64,000 nt of DNA from Actinomyces mediterranea (GCF_900155595.1 NZ_FTPB01000004.1:310001-374000), one strand, 5' to 3'; shown: positions 18,416 through 28,648, counted from the stretch's first letter. Translations and numbers: made by a program. Notes: generated by a model from the letters alone, not told the origin.

Positions 18416-18910
18416 ATGACTGTACGCACTCTCGTCCTCGTCCGCCACGGCGACGCCTCCTCCTTCTCGCTGCGCGATGAACAGCGCCGCCTGTCCGCCG
18501 CCGGACGCGCTCAAGCGAACCGCCTCGGAGCCTTGATCGCACAAGAGGCCGCGCACTTCTCCTGCGCCGTCGTCTCATCGGCCATGCGCGCGCGTCAGAC
18601 CTTTAATGAGATCAACGCATCGGTGTCCGTGAAGAAGGGATGGGTCGACGAGGCTCTGTACTACGCCGATGTCGACGAAGTCCTCGACATCGTGCGGACA
18701 ATGAGCGGGGACGCCGTCCTCATCGTCGGACACGAGCCGACGATCTCGCACACGGGGCGGGAACTGGCCTGCGAGGAGGATGCGAAGGAGCTGCACGGCG
18801 GAGTGGCTACGGGGACCGCCCTCGTGTGCCGTTTCGATGGCGAGTGGGAGGAGATCCCCTCCAAGGGGTGCCGAATGAGCGTCATCCACGCGCCCGTGTC
18901 CTACGCGTAA
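18416..18910 (+). CDS. SixA-like histidine phosphatase
   Basis: A 164-residue single-domain histidine phosphatase. VRHGDAS starts the domain, SSAMRARQTF follows, and the second His is in IVGHEPTIS, the compact SixA arrangement. E. coli SixA acts on phosphohistidine of PTS-Ntr, but actinobacterial relatives have no proven substrate. ATG 18416 has no ribosome site and a -10 box 7 nt upstream, implying a leaderless mRNA. An in-frame ATG at 18380 is rejected because it overlaps the divergent gene start. Confidence 0.85.
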   Translation: MTVRTLVLVRHGDASSFSLRDEQRRLSAAGRAQANRLGALIAQEAAHFSCAVVSSAMRARQTFNEINASVSVKKGWVDEALYYADVDEVLDIVRTMSGDAVLIVGHEPTISHTGRELACEEDAKELHGGVATGTALVCRFDGEWEEIPSKGCRMSVIHAPVSYA

Positions 18911-18960
18911 TGGGCGTCACTGCGCCCCATGCCGAATGAGGCATCGGACCCGTCGGCCGC

Positions 18961-18966
18961 TACACT
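18961..18966 (+). promoter_or_regulatory. candidate -10 box for yebC
   Basis: TACACT about 36 nt upstream of the yebC ATG. It probably starts the yebC-ruvC transcript. Confidence 0.4.
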
Positions 18967-19002
18967 GGGTCCGTATTCAGAACCACTGTTGAAGGAGAAC
19001 TG

Positions 19003-19764
19003 ATGTCGGGACACTCCAAGTGGGCGACCACCAAGCATAAGAAGGCCGCCATCGACGCCAAGCGCGGCAAGCTGTTCGCGCGCCTCATCAAGAACATCGA
19101 GGTCGCGGCGCGCACAGGAGGCGGCGACCCCGCCGGCAACCCGACACTGTTCGACGCCATCCAGAAGGCGAAGAAGAATTCCGTCCCCGCCGACAACATC
19201 ACGCGCGCCGTCAAGCGCGGCTCCGGCGCTGAAGCCGGGGGTGCGAACTACGAGACCATCATGTATGAGGGTTACGGCCCTGCGGGCGTCGCCTTCTATG
19301 TCGAATGCCTCACCGATAACCGCAACCGCGCGGCCTCGGATGTGCGGCTCGCTTTCACCCGTTCCGGCGGCTCCATGGCCGATCCCGGGTCGGTCGCCTT
19401 CCTCTTCTCGCGCCGCGGCATCATCGAAGTGCCCGCAGCAGACGGTGTCGACGAGGACTCGATCATGGAGGCGGTGCTCGAGGCGGGCGCCGAAGAGGTC
19501 ATCGACACCGGAGACGGCTTCATCATCGAATCGGACCCCTCGGATCTCATCGAGGTCCGCAAGGCACTCCAAGAAGCAGGCATCGACTACGACTCTGCGG
19601 AAGTGCAGTTCGTCGCCTCCACGGATGTCGAACTCGAACTCGATAGCGTCCTCAAGGTCAATAAGCTCATTGATGCGCTCGACGAGTCCGACGACGTGCA
19701 GAACATCTTCCACAATATGACGATGTCCGACGAGGTCCGCGTGCAGCTCGAAGAAGAAGAGTGA
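19003..19764 (+). CDS. yebC: YebC/PmpR-family protein
   Basis: A 253-residue YebC/PmpR/TACO1 family protein starting with the hallmark [25 protein letters not shown]. Family members are described as DNA-binding regulators and, more recently, as factors that relieve ribosome stalling at proline stretches. ATG 19003 has GAAGGAG upstream. It lies just upstream of ruvC, as in many bacteria. Full length; nothing unusual. Confidence 0.95.
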   Translation: MSGHSKWATTKHKKAAIDAKRGKLFARLIKNIEVAARTGGGDPAGNPTLFDAIQKAKKNSVPADNITRAVKRGSGAEAGGANYETIMYEGYGPAGVAFYVECLTDNRNRAASDVRLAFTRSGGSMADPGSVAFLFSRRGIIEVPAADGVDEDSIMEAVLEAGAEEVIDTGDGFIIESDPSDLIEVRKALQEAGIDYDSAEVQFVASTDVELELDSVLKVNKLIDALDESDDVQNIFHNMTMSDEVRVQLEEEE

Positions 19765-19821
19765 GACTCGGCCCTGCCTGCGCGGGCGCTGCTCTCACTG
19801 GTGCCTGAGGAGGACTGACGC

Positions 19822-20451
19822 ATGCGCGTCATGGGGATCGACCCCGGTATCACGAGGTGCGGTCTTGGCGTCGTTGATGTGGATGCCACCCGCAAGGCGA
19901 CGCTCGTCCACGTGAGCGTCGCCCGTTCGAATAAGGATCTCGCGACGCATTTCCGCCTGCGGGCCATCGCCGACGCCATCGACGATGTGATTGCGGCCTA
20001 TCAGCCCGACGTCGTCGCCATCGAAAGGGTCTTTGCCCAGGAGAACCTCCAATCGGTCACGACGACGATGCAGGTGATGGGCGCGGCGATGACCTGCGTC
20101 GCGAGAGCGGGGCTGCCGATGGCGGTCCACACCCCCTCGGAGGTGAAATCGGCGGTATCGGGGAATGGCACTGCGGGTAAGGCCCAGGTCCAGGCGATGG
20201 TCGCGAGGATCCTCGGCCTCGCGCATGCCCCCACGCCGGCGGATGCTGCCGACGCCCTTGCGATTGCGATCTGCCATGCGTGGCGAGGGACCGGCCTGCT
20301 CGGTGCGGGCGACGACTCCCGGGTCACCGTGTCACTGTCCGGGCGCTTGACGTCGCGCGGGGAGATGACGAGCGCGCAGAGGGCATGGGCTGAAGCCGCT
20401 GCCGCGCAACGCCGTACCGGCGCAGTCGATCCGCGCCTGCGAGACGGTTAG
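19822..20451 (+). CDS. ruvC: Holliday junction endodeoxyribonuclease RuvC
   Basis: A 209-residue resolvase. Acidic catalytic residues are visible in MGIDPGITRCG (D7), AIERVFAQEN (Glu near 68) and PADAADALAIAICH (C-terminal Asp pair). It cuts Holliday junctions held by RuvAB. About 30 extra residues follow the usual end. ATG 19822 is preceded by GAGGA. It leads the ruvC-ruvA-ruvB series. Confidence 0.95.
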   Translation: MRVMGIDPGITRCGLGVVDVDATRKATLVHVSVARSNKDLATHFRLRAIADAIDDVIAAYQPDVVAIERVFAQENLQSVTTTMQVMGAAMTCVARAGLPMAVHTPSEVKSAVSGNGTAGKAQVQAMVARILGLAHAPTPADAADALAIAICHAWRGTGLLGAGDDSRVTVSLSGRLTSRGEMTSAQRAWAEAAAAQRRTGAVDPRLRDG

Positions 20452-20493
20452 GATCGTACAGGTGTTCGCCTGCGGGCGTGTGAAAGGGAGACA

Positions 20494-21084
20494 ATGATCG
20501 CACAACTCACCGGACGGGTCGTCTCACGCGGGCTCGACTCGATCGTCCTGTCAGTCCACGGCCTCGGCTTCGCCGTGCGAGTCACCCCCGTATTCGCCCA
20601 ATCGATCGACGTCTCCGACGACGTCACCGTTCACACGTCTCTCATTGTCAGAGAGGACTCCCTCACACTCATGGGATTCGCCCACCCGGACGAGCGCGAC
20701 ACCTTTGAAACGCTCCAGACGGTGTCGGGAATCGGGCCGAGGATCGCCCTCGCGGCACTAGCGGTCCTCACCCCGGACGATCTTCGGCGCGCCATCCGTG
20801 ACCAGGACCTCGCCGCACTGCAGCGCATCCCCGGAGTAGGCAAGAAGTCTGCCCAGAGGATGGCGCTCGAGATCGGGGATAAGCTCGGACAACCCGCAAG
20901 CCTCGACCCCGTCGCGCCGCCCATCACCGGTGAAGTCGAAACCGAGGTGAAGGCGGCTCTCATCTCCCTGGGCTGGAGCGAATCACAGGCATCCGATGCA
21001 ATCGAGACGCTGGGCGGACAGGGACTGGGTGCCTCCGACCTACTGCGTGCCGCCCTCGTGAAGCTGGGGGGACACCGTGGTTGA
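20494..21084 (+). CDS. ruvA: Holliday junction branch-migration protein RuvA
   Basis: A 196-residue tetrameric junction-binding protein. An N-terminal OB fold begins [19 protein letters not shown]. Two helix-hairpin-helix motifs ([10 protein letters not shown] and [12 protein letters not shown]) and a C-terminal RuvB-contact domain follow. The ATG has AAAGGGAG upstream. A possible -10 (TAGGAT, 20449-20454) overlaps the ruvC stop. Its 3' end overlaps ruvB by 8 bp. Confidence 0.95.
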   Translation: MIAQLTGRVVSRGLDSIVLSVHGLGFAVRVTPVFAQSIDVSDDVTVHTSLIVREDSLTLMGFAHPDERDTFETLQTVSGIGPRIALAALAVLTPDDLRRAIRDQDLAALQRIPGVGKKSAQRMALEIGDKLGQPASLDPVAPPITGEVETEVKAALISLGWSESQASDAIETLGGQGLGASDLLRAALVKLGGHRG

Positions 21085-22114
21085 CGGATCAAACGCAAAC
21101 GAGACCCGCATCGTGGCGCCCGACGCGGGCGAACTCGAGCGTGCCGCCGAAGCGGCTTTGCGGCCCAAGCGCCTCGCGGAGTTCGTCGGCCAGCACGTCG
21201 TGCGCAATCAGCTGCAACTCGTCCTCGACGCTGCCAGGGGCAGAGGAGTCCCCTCGGATCATGTGCTGCTCGCAGGCCCGCCGGGACTCGGCAAGACGAC
21301 TCTCGCCATGATCATCGCCCAAGAAATGGGCTCGTCCCTGCGGCTCACCTCGGGACCCGCGATCCAGCATGCCGGCGACCTCGCCGCGATCCTGTCCGGC
21401 CTTCAAGAGGGCGACATCCTCTTCATTGATGAGATTCACCGCCTTGCGCGCACCGCCGAGGAAATGCTCTACCTGGCGATGGAGGACTTCCGCGTCGATG
21501 TCGTCGTCGGAAAGGGGCCCGGTGCGACATCGATTCCTCTCACCCTGCCGCCTTTCACCGTTGTCGGGGCGACGACTCGTTCGGGGCTCCTTCCCGCCCC
21601 GCTGCGCGACCGCTTCGGTTTCACCGCGCACCTCGACTTCTACACGACCGAGGAACTCGAATCCGTCGTCACACGATCTGCGGACCTTCTGGGGGCACCG
21701 CTGGACGCTCGTGCCGCCCGCGAGATCGCTTCACGCTCGCGCGGCACACCCCGTATTGCGAATCGTCTGCTCAGGCGTGTCGTCGACTATGCCCAGGTGC
21801 GGGGGGATGGGCGGCTCACCCTTGATGCCGCGCGCAGTGCTCTCGAACTCTTCGAAGTGGATCGCGTCGGGCTCGACAGGCTCGACCGTGCAGTCCTCGA
21901 AGCGGTCTGTCTGCGCTTCGCCGGAGGCCCCGTCGGTCTGACGACCCTGTCCGTAACTGTCGGAGAAGAGGCCGAGACCGTGGAGACCGTGGCCGAGCCT
22001 TTCCTCGTGCGCGAGGGATTCCTAATGAGGACGAACCGGGGCAGGGCCGCGACGTCGAAGGCCTGGAAACACCTCGGCCTCACTCCGCCCGCAGAGTCAA
22101 CGCTGTTTTCGTGA
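21077..22114 (+). CDS. ruvB: Holliday junction DNA helicase RuvB
   Basis: A 345-residue AAA+ motor that drives branch migration with RuvA. It has Walker [10 protein letters not shown], Walker [10 protein letters not shown], sensor 1 GATTRSG and arginine-finger LRDRFGF. The C-terminal winged helix ends with [19 protein letters not shown] 21077 lies within the ruvA 3' end, so translation is coupled. Confidence 0.97.
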   Translation: MVDGSNANETRIVAPDAGELERAAEAALRPKRLAEFVGQHVVRNQLQLVLDAARGRGVPSDHVLLAGPPGLGKTTLAMIIAQEMGSSLRLTSGPAIQHAGDLAAILSGLQEGDILFIDEIHRLARTAEEMLYLAMEDFRVDVVVGKGPGATSIPLTLPPFTVVGATTRSGLLPAPLRDRFGFTAHLDFYTTEELESVVTRSADLLGAPLDARAAREIASRSRGTPRIANRLLRRVVDYAQVRGDGRLTLDAARSALELFEVDRVGLDRLDRAVLEAVCLRFAGGPVGLTTLSVTVGEEAETVETVAEPFLVREGFLMRTNRGRAATSKAWKHLGLTPPAESTLFS

Positions 22115-22122
22115 TTCGCAAC

Positions 22123-22135
22123 GGCGATAATCGCC
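22123..22135. promoter_or_regulatory. 13-bp palindrome upstream of yajC
   Basis: GGCGAT-A-ATCGCC, a perfect dyad with a one-base centre, lies about 20 bp upstream of the candidate -10 box at 22154. It could be an operator or a weak hairpin after ruvB; no T-tract follows. Confidence 0.25.
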
Positions 22136-22153
22136 AATTGCCGTTCGCGGCAT

Positions 22154-22159
22154 TACACT
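22154..22159 (+). promoter_or_regulatory. candidate -10 box for the yajC-secD-secF-apt operon
   Basis: TACACT, identical to the yebC hexamer, with a leader of about 45 nt before the yajC GTG. Confidence 0.4.
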
Positions 22160-22209
22160 AGCCCGGGGTGCGCCATCCGCGCGCTTGACTATCTAAGAAA
22201 GAGGCATCT

Positions 22210-22605
22210 GTGGCCGACTTCCTCTCCAAGTACAGTATGTACATACTCCTTGCGCTGCTTCTCATCGCAATGATGGTGTTCTCGAGCCGCAACCGTCGGC
22301 GCATGGTCGAACAGCAGGCTCAGCGCGAACGCGATATGGCGGAGCAGATGGTTCCGGGTGCATGGGTGAAGACTGCGGTCGGCTTCTGGGGTCGTTTCGT
22401 CGATCAGGACGGGGATGTCATTGTCCTCCAGACCCAGGACGGTACCGAGATGTACTGGGACCGCGCGATGATCCGCGAGGTCGGAGTCGAACCGCCCTTC
22501 GCCGCTGACGAGCCGGAGGCGCTTGACGACGCTGTCGCAGATGAGCCAGTCCTCGGACTCGATTCAGCCACTTCGCCGGTCCAAACCGACGACGACAAGA
22601 ACTGA
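22210..22605 (+). CDS. yajC: preprotein translocase subunit YajC
   Basis: A 131-residue accessory subunit of the Sec translocon. One N-terminal membrane span (about residues 8-25) is followed by the YajC domain with MVPGAWVKTAVGFWGRFV and an acidic C-terminal tail. The GTG start at 22210 has AAAGAGG upstream. It precedes secD by 29 nt, the usual order. Confidence 0.92.
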   Translation: MADFLSKYSMYILLALLLIAMMVFSSRNRRRMVEQQAQRERDMAEQMVPGAWVKTAVGFWGRFVDQDGDVIVLQTQDGTEMYWDRAMIREVGVEPPFAADEPEALDDAVADEPVLGLDSATSPVQTDDDKN

Positions 22606-22634
22606 CCCCGCAACGCGGGCCTGGGAGTACTACC

Positions 22635-24512
22635 GTGTCTACTCGTAAGCGCCGACCAGTGCGCTCACTCGTCACCCTCATCGTTGCGATGATCGCGGGC
22701 GCGTTCGCCCTCGTCATCGGGAACGCGGCGAGGGGCGTTCCGCTCGTCCCCTCACTCGCCCTCGATCTTCAGGGCGGCACCCAGCTGATCCTCACGCCGA
22801 CGTCCACCGAAGAAGGTGACCGCGCGATTACCGAGGACGATATCGATGAGGCGATTTCGATCATCCGCAATCGTATTGACGCTTCCGGTGTTGCCGAGTC
22901 TGAGATCACATCAATGGGGTCTGAGAATATCGTCGTATCGATCCCGGGGACTCCTTCCCAGGAGACCCTTGACCTCATCCGATCATCGTCCCAGATGAAC
23001 TTCCGACCCGTCCTGCGGATCGGAGCGGCCGTCAAAACGGCGAAGGCTGCCGATTCCACCGCTGCGACATCCCCCGATGCGCAGTCGGGTGATGCGGCGC
23101 AGTCCTCGGCCGATGAATCGCAGTCCGGGAAGGTCGTGTCGACTGCAGTCGACACAGCGACGGCGACGAGTCTCGCCGACGTCAACCGGGATGGCACCAT
23201 CTCCGATGAGCCCGCTTCGACGCCGGAAAACGCCTCGGACCTCGCGTGGGTGACCGAGAAGGCGCTCGTCGACTTCTACACCCTTGACTGCACTACCGGG
23301 ACGAGTCGCCAAGAGGGAGCCCCCGATAAGCCATACGCCGCGTGCGACCAGTCCGGTCAGATCAAGTACCTCCTCGGCCCGGTCACCGTTCCCGGTTCGA
23401 ATCTCGACTCGGCAGTCGGCGCGCAGGTCACAAATTCGACGGGGCAGACAACGGGACAGTGGGGCGTCGATCTGCAGTTCGACGCGGAGGGCACGACGGC
23501 CTTCGCGGAATCGTCCACCATCCTCTTCGGCTTCCAGAAAAAGGATGCGCAGGGCTCCTCCTTCTACAACACTCCCGACCGCAACCACTTCGCTGTGGTC
23601 CTCGACGGAACCGTGATCACCGCTCCTGCGATGAATGCCATCATTTCCAATGGCAGAGCACAGATCACCGGGAACTTCACCGCCACATCGGCGACGGCGC
23701 TCGCCAACCAGTTGAACTTCGGCTCCCTGCCCCTCAACTTCGAGGTCGAGTCGGAGCAGCAGATCTCCGCAACCCTCGGCTCTGACCACCTCGAGAAGGG
23801 CCTGTGGGCGGGCATCATCGGCCTCATCCTGGTGATTTTCTACCTCATCTGGCAGTACAGGGGCCTTGCGATCATCTCCGCCGGTTCACTGGTCATCGCC
23901 TCCGCCCTCACCTATCTCGTCATCGCGCTCTTATCGTGGGGCGTCGGATATCGACTCTCCCTCGCAGGCGTGGCGGGCCTCATCATGGCAGTCGGCGTCA
24001 CGACGGACTCCTTCATCGTGTACTTCGAGAGGATCCGCGATGAAGTCCGTGACGGGCGTCCGCTGCAGGCCGCCGTCGATGAGGGGTGGGATCGAGCCAA
24101 GCGCACGATCGTCGTCTCCGATGCCGTCAATCTCGTTGCAGCGGTCGTGCTCTACCTGCTTGCCGTCGGTGGAGTCCAGGGCTTCGCCTTCACTCTCGGT
24201 GTGACCACCGTGATCGACCTCGTCGTCATCTTCCTCTTCACCCATCCGATGATGGAGCTGCTCATTCGCACCCGGTTCTTCGGCGACGGCCACAGGCTCT
24301 CTGGCCTCGACGCCGAGCACCTCGGTGCCCGCTCCGGTCTGGTCTACGCCGGTCGCGGACGAGTCACCACCCCGACTCAGCGCACAGCGCGGATGTCTGA
24401 TGATCAGCCCATGTCCATCGCACAGCGGCGGCGCGCCGAACGCCTCGCCGTACAAGATGCTGACTCGAATGTCGACGCATCCGTGTCCGAGCAGGAAGGG
24501 GAGGAGCGATGA
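22635..24512 (+). CDS. secD: protein translocase subunit SecD
   Basis: A 625-residue proton-motive-force driven Sec component. TM1 lies at about 14-35, a large extracytoplasmic P1 region follows, and five membrane helices occupy about residues 385-545. The LDLQGGTQLIL motif follows TM1. A low-complexity Ala/Ser/Asp insert (about residues 135-200) splits P1, a common actinobacterial feature. The GTG start 22635 has GGGAG further upstream. The last codons overlap the secF start. Confidence 0.95.
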   Translation: MSTRKRRPVRSLVTLIVAMIAGAFALVIGNAARGVPLVPSLALDLQGGTQLILTPTSTEEGDRAITEDDIDEAISIIRNRIDASGVAESEITSMGSENIVVSIPGTPSQETLDLIRSSSQMNFRPVLRIGAAVKTAKAADSTAATSPDAQSGDAAQSSADESQSGKVVSTAVDTATATSLADVNRDGTISDEPASTPENASDLAWVTEKALVDFYTLDCTTGTSRQEGAPDKPYAACDQSGQIKYLLGPVTVPGSNLDSAVGAQVTNSTGQTTGQWGVDLQFDAEGTTAFAESSTILFGFQKKDAQGSSFYNTPDRNHFAVVLDGTVITAPAMNAIISNGRAQITGNFTATSATALANQLNFGSLPLNFEVESEQQISATLGSDHLEKGLWAGIIGLILVIFYLIWQYRGLAIISAGSLVIASALTYLVIALLSWGVGYRLSLAGVAGLIMAVGVTTDSFIVYFERIRDEVRDGRPLQAAVDEGWDRAKRTIVVSDAVNLVAAVVLYLLAVGGVQGFAFTLGVTTVIDLVVIFLFTHPMMELLIRTRFFGDGHRLSGLDAEHLGARSGLVYAGRGRVTTPTQRTARMSDDQPMSIAQRRRAERLAVQDADSNVDASVSEQEGEER

Positions 24513-25588
24513 TGAGCTTCGCCCAGTGGGGCAACGCCCTGTACTCCGGTGATAAATCCTATCCGGTCGTTCCCAAGCGCCGACTCTTCGTCGGTATCGC
24601 CGCCGGGGTCATCGCCCTGGGATTCCTTCTCGTCGCCGTCATCGGGCTTAACCGATCAATCGAGTTCACCGGCGGCGCACAATTCGATGTGACGAACGTG
24701 TCCGATCAGTCCGAGTCGCTCGCTAGTGACATAGTGACGGGTACCGGAGTCGTCTCGTCTGCGAAGGTCACGAAGGTCGGCACGAACGGCGTCCGCATTC
24801 AGACCGAGTCCGTGGACTCGGCCCAAGCCGGTCAGATCCGCGGCGCCCTGGCGAGCGGCTATGGCGTCGACTCTGCGGATGTGCAGTCCTCGTCGATCGG
24901 CCCGTCGTGGGGCGCCGCAGTCACGTCGAAGGCCGCGCAGTCGCTGGTGATCTTCATGGTCCTCGTCGCACTCCTCATGACGATCTACTTCCGATCGTGG
25001 ACAATGGCGGCTGCGGCGTTGCTGTCACTCCTTCACGACATCGCCGTGACCATCGGCGTCTTCGCGATTACCCAGGTGGAAGTCTCTCCGGCAACCGTTA
25101 TCGGCTTCCTGACGATCCTCGGTTACTCGCTCTACGACACGGTCGTCGTTTTCGATAAGGTGCGTGAGCTGACCGCCGATGTGTACGACCAAAAGCACTA
25201 CACCTTCGCCGAATACGTGAATCTCGCCGTGAATCAGACGATGGTCCGTTCGATCAATACCTCCGTCGTCGCCCTCCTGCCGGTCGGCTCGATTCTCATT
25301 ATCGGCTCAGTGCTGCTCGGAACGGGCACCCTCACCGATATCTCACTCGCCCTCTTCATCGGCATGATCGCGGGCACCTACTCGTCGATCTTCATCGCCT
25401 CGCCGCTTCTCGTCATGTTTCAAGAGCGCATGCGCCGCACGAGGGAGCACGATGAGATCGTCATGAAGTCGCGCACGGTGACTGATGGCGAAGCCGTGGT
25501 CGTCCAACCGGTGAAGGTCGCTCCGGTGACGCCGGGGCGCAGACTCGACAACTCCATGCAGCCCAAGAGGAAGAAGGCTCAACGATGA
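24512..25588 (+). CDS. secF: protein translocase subunit SecF
   Basis: A 358-residue partner of SecD with TM1 (about 27-47), an extracytoplasmic loop with FTGGAQFDV, and five C-terminal helices containing GYSLYDTVVVFDKVRE. Two ATGs, 24509 and 24512, overlap the secD stop; the second is better spaced from AGGAG. Its stop overlaps the apt ATG (ATGA), so secD-secF-apt are translationally linked. Confidence 0.95.
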   Translation: MSFAQWGNALYSGDKSYPVVPKRRLFVGIAAGVIALGFLLVAVIGLNRSIEFTGGAQFDVTNVSDQSESLASDIVTGTGVVSSAKVTKVGTNGVRIQTESVDSAQAGQIRGALASGYGVDSADVQSSSIGPSWGAAVTSKAAQSLVIFMVLVALLMTIYFRSWTMAAAALLSLLHDIAVTIGVFAITQVEVSPATVIGFLTILGYSLYDTVVVFDKVRELTADVYDQKHYTFAEYVNLAVNQTMVRSINTSVVALLPVGSILIIGSVLLGTGTLTDISLALFIGMIAGTYSSIFIASPLLVMFQERMRRTREHDEIVMKSRTVTDGEAVVVQPVKVAPVTPGRRLDNSMQPKRKKAQR

Positions 25589-26130
25589 GCGGTGAACTCG
25601 GCGCCGACGTTGCCGAACTCGTATCGGAAAACCTCGGACTCATCCCGGATTTCCCCGAACCCGGGGTGCTGTTCCGCGATATCACCCCGCTGATCGCAAA
25701 TGGCCCAGTCTTCAAGAAACTCATTGAGATCCTCGCGGAGCGATACCGCGGAACGGTCGACGCCGTCGCGGGCCTCGAATCGCGCGGCTTCATCCTCGGA
25801 GCGCCCCTGGCCACAGAGCTCGGCATCGGGATGCTGACGATCCGCAAGGCGGGCAAGCTGCCCGGGCATGTCATCGGCGTCGACTATGCGCTCGAATACG
25901 GCACCGCCCGTATGGAGATCCGCCCCGAGTCCGTCGCCCCGGGATCACGAATCCTCGTCATCGATGATGTTCTCGCCACCGGGGGCACGGCATCGGCATC
26001 CGTCGAACTGTTGTCGCGCTGTGGAGCCGAAGTCACCGCCGTTTCCGTCCTCCTCGAGCTCGAGGGGCTCAATGGTCGCGCAGTGCTCGCTGACAGGGGT
26101 ATTAAGGTCGAGTCCGCGCTTCTCGTCTGA
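25585..26130 (+). CDS. apt: adenine phosphoribosyltransferase
   Basis: A 181-residue type I phosphoribosyltransferase that salvages adenine to AMP. The PRPP loop ILVIDDVLATGGTA (about 125-138) and the ESRGFILGAPLA segment are diagnostic. The ATG overlaps the secF stop. Placement between secF and relA is conserved across actinobacteria. Confidence 0.95.
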   Translation: MSGELGADVAELVSENLGLIPDFPEPGVLFRDITPLIANGPVFKKLIEILAERYRGTVDAVAGLESRGFILGAPLATELGIGMLTIRKAGKLPGHVIGVDYALEYGTARMEIRPESVAPGSRILVIDDVLATGGTASASVELLSRCGAEVTAVSVLLELEGLNGRAVLADRGIKVESALLV

Positions 26131-26165
26131 CGGGGCATCCTCATGTATCGCCTCTCACAGATGCG

Positions 26166-26171
26166 TATCAT
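26166..26171 (+). promoter_or_regulatory. -10 box immediately upstream of relA
   Basis: TATCAT ends 6 nt before ATG 26178. The intervening GGAGGA resembles a ribosome site, but transcription from this box would start at the ATG. Confidence 0.45.
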
Positions 26172-26177
26172 GGAGGA

Positions 26178-28484
26178 ATGACAGACCAACCGAATTCCAA
26201 GGCTTCGAAGCCCGCGGCGAGTTCCTTCGTGCGCTCCGGCCTCGTGTGGTTCGGCGCGCGCTCACGACCGACGATCCCCGAGATCGAGCCGCTCGTGCGG
26301 GCGCTGCGCGCTAACCATCCCAAAGCGGATGTCTCTGTCATCGAACGCGCCTACAGGACCGCTGAACTGCACCACCGTGGACAGATCCGCAAGTCCGGGG
26401 AGCCCTATATCACCCACCCCGTTGCAGTCGCGACGATCCTCGCCGAAATGGGCATGACGACCCCGACCCTCGTCGCAGCGCTCCTCCATGACACCGTCGA
26501 GGACACCGACTACACGGTCGGACAACTTACAAGCGACTACGGCGACGCGATCGCCCAGCTGGTTGACGGCGTGACCAAACTCGACAAGGTCCACTACGGC
26601 GCCGCAGCGCAGTCGGAGACTCTGCGTAAGATGCTCGTCGCCATGAGCCGCGACATCCGAGTCCTGCTCATCAAACTCGCCGACCGGCTCCATAACGCGC
26701 GGACCTGGCGCTTCGTCTCCGCCGCTTCGGCGAAGAACAAGGCCCAAGAGACCCTCGAGATCTATGCGCCCCTCGCTCACCGCCTCGGGATGAATATGGT
26801 GAAATGGGAGCTCGAAGAACTGGCCTTCAAAACGCTCTACCCTGATATCTACGACGAGATCGACCGCCTCGTCGCCGAGCGCGCCCCTCAAAGGGACCTC
26901 TATCTGCGCGATGTTATCGGGCAGATCGAAGAGGATCTGCGCCGCTCGGGCACCAAGGGCACGGTGAGCGGGCGCCCGAAGAACCACTACTCGATCTATC
27001 AGAAGATGATCGTGCGGGGCAAGGCATTCGATGAGATCTTCGATCTGGTCGCGGTGCGCGTCCTCGTCGAGTCGGTGAAGGACTGCTATGCGGTGCTGGG
27101 GGCGCTGCACGGACGGTGGAATCCGATTCCGGGCCGCTTCAAGGACTATATCGCGATGCCGAAGTTCAACTTCTACCAGTCGCTGCACACCACTGTCGTC
27201 GGCCCGGGCGGTAAGCCGGTCGAGATCCAGATCCGCACCTACGACATGCACGAGCGCGCTGAGCACGGCGTCGCCGCCCACTGGAAGTACAAGCAGAACC
27301 CGAATGCGACAAGCATCGAAGCGGATCGGATGAGCTCCGACGAGCAGGCGAACTGGCTGCGCGCCCTCGTCGAGATGGAGCGAGAGACGGGCGACCCCGA
27401 GGAATTCCTCGACTCCCTGCGGTACGAGATCGCCGGCGACGAGGTCTACGTCTTCACCCCCAAGGGCGAGGTCGTCGTCCTCCCGGCGCGCGCCACCCCC
27501 GTGGACTTCGCCTACGCGGTCCACACCGAGGTCGGACACCACACCGTCGGCGCGAAGATCAATGGTCGTCTCGTCTCCCTCGATACGAGGCTCGAATCCG
27601 GTGAAACAGTCGAAGTCGTCACCTCCAAATCCGACAAGGCGGGGCCGTCGCGCGACTGGCTCGCATTCGTCGCCTCACCGCGCGCACGCTCGAAGATCAA
27701 GGCGTGGTTCTCCAAGGAAAGGCGCGAAGAGGCGGTCGAAGACGGCAAAGAGGCCCTCGCCAAAGCGATGCGCAAGCAGAACCTGCCCCTGCAACGACTC
27801 ATGAACCACGAGACGATCCTGTCGGTGGCGACATCCCTCGGCTACTCGGATGTCACCTCCCTATACGCGGCAGTGGGGGAGAACCACGTCTCCGCGCTCA
27901 ATGTGGTGTCCAAGCTCGTTGAGAATCTCGGGGGCGGCGACGGTACTGAGGAGACACTCTCCGAGGGCGTCACCCCCGGTTCGGTGCGCCATCGCACCCA
28001 CGTCGGTGCGGAGGCTAGCATCACGGTGTCCGGCATGGATTCGAACGACATCTGGATCAAACTCGCGAAGTGTTGCACTCCCGTGCCGGGCGATGATGTT
28101 GTCGGCTTCATCACCCGCGGTCAATGGGTCTCCGTTCACCTCGCAACCTGCCACAATGCGGTGCGCCTCAAGGAACTGCAACCGGAGCGCTTCATCGGAG
28201 TCGCATGGACCGAGGGCGCTGCCGGACAGGTCTTCCGAGTACAGATCCAGGTGAAGGCGCTCGACCGTGCGGGGCTGCTCTCCGACCTCACGCGCGTCAT
28301 CTCCGACTACCGCGTCAATATCTTGTCCGCTTCAACGAATATTGCGAATGATCAAGTGTCGATCTCCCGCTTCAGCTTCGAAATGGCGGATATGGGGCAT
28401 CTCAATGCGATTCTGTCCGCCCTTCGGCGCGTTGACGGCGTGTTCGAGGCGGTCCGCTTGTCGGGACAGAAGACGAAGACGTGA
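26178..28484 (+). CDS. relA: bifunctional (p)ppGpp synthetase/hydrolase
   Basis: A 768-residue Rel enzyme, the stringent-response switch. The HD hydrolase has LLHDTVEDTDYT (about residue 100) and the synthetase has GRPKNHYSIYQKM (about 260-272). TGS (VYVFTPKGEVVVLP, about 415), a zinc-finger-like region with KCCTPVPGDDVVGF (about 630) and a C-terminal ACT domain (about 690-768) follow. All catalytic motifs are intact. Because ATG 26178 lies 6 nt after a -10 box, the mRNA may be leaderless. Confidence 0.97.
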   Translation: MTDQPNSKASKPAASSFVRSGLVWFGARSRPTIPEIEPLVRALRANHPKADVSVIERAYRTAELHHRGQIRKSGEPYITHPVAVATILAEMGMTTPTLVAALLHDTVEDTDYTVGQLTSDYGDAIAQLVDGVTKLDKVHYGAAAQSETLRKMLVAMSRDIRVLLIKLADRLHNARTWRFVSAASAKNKAQETLEIYAPLAHRLGMNMVKWELEELAFKTLYPDIYDEIDRLVAERAPQRDLYLRDVIGQIEEDLRRSGTKGTVSGRPKNHYSIYQKMIVRGKAFDEIFDLVAVRVLVESVKDCYAVLGALHGRWNPIPGRFKDYIAMPKFNFYQSLHTTVVGPGGKPVEIQIRTYDMHERAEHGVAAHWKYKQNPNATSIEADRMSSDEQANWLRALVEMERETGDPEEFLDSLRYEIAGDEVYVFTPKGEVVVLPARATPVDFAYAVHTEVGHHTVGAKINGRLVSLDTRLESGETVEVVTSKSDKAGPSRDWLAFVASPRARSKIKAWFSKERREEAVEDGKEALAKAMRKQNLPLQRLMNHETILSVATSLGYSDVTSLYAAVGENHVSALNVVSKLVENLGGGDGTEETLSEGVTPGSVRHRTHVGAEASITVSGMDSNDIWIKLAKCCTPVPGDDVVGFITRGQWVSVHLATCHNAVRLKELQPERFIGVAWTEGAAGQVFRVQIQVKALDRAGLLSDLTRVISDYRVNILSASTNIANDQVSISRFSFEMADMGHLNAILSALRRVDGVFEAVRLSGQKTKT

Positions 28485-28548
28485 CGTGACACAGTCTCAA
28501 TTCACAGTCAATGTGCGAACCGGGTTTATCGGAACGCCCCGCACCCCG

Positions 28549-28554
28549 TAGACT
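28549..28554 (+). promoter_or_regulatory. candidate -10 box for the DUF349 gene
   Basis: TAGACT about 95 nt upstream of GTG 28649. The predicted leader is GC-rich and can form several short hairpins; no riboswitch class is recognised. Confidence 0.35.
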
Positions 28555-28648
28555 GGCGGAGGTGCGCCACGGCGGCCACCAGCGCCACAACTGCGTGGAG
28601 CACTTCCATGCACGGGCCCAGTGCCCTCGTCCCCTGTAAAGGAATACC

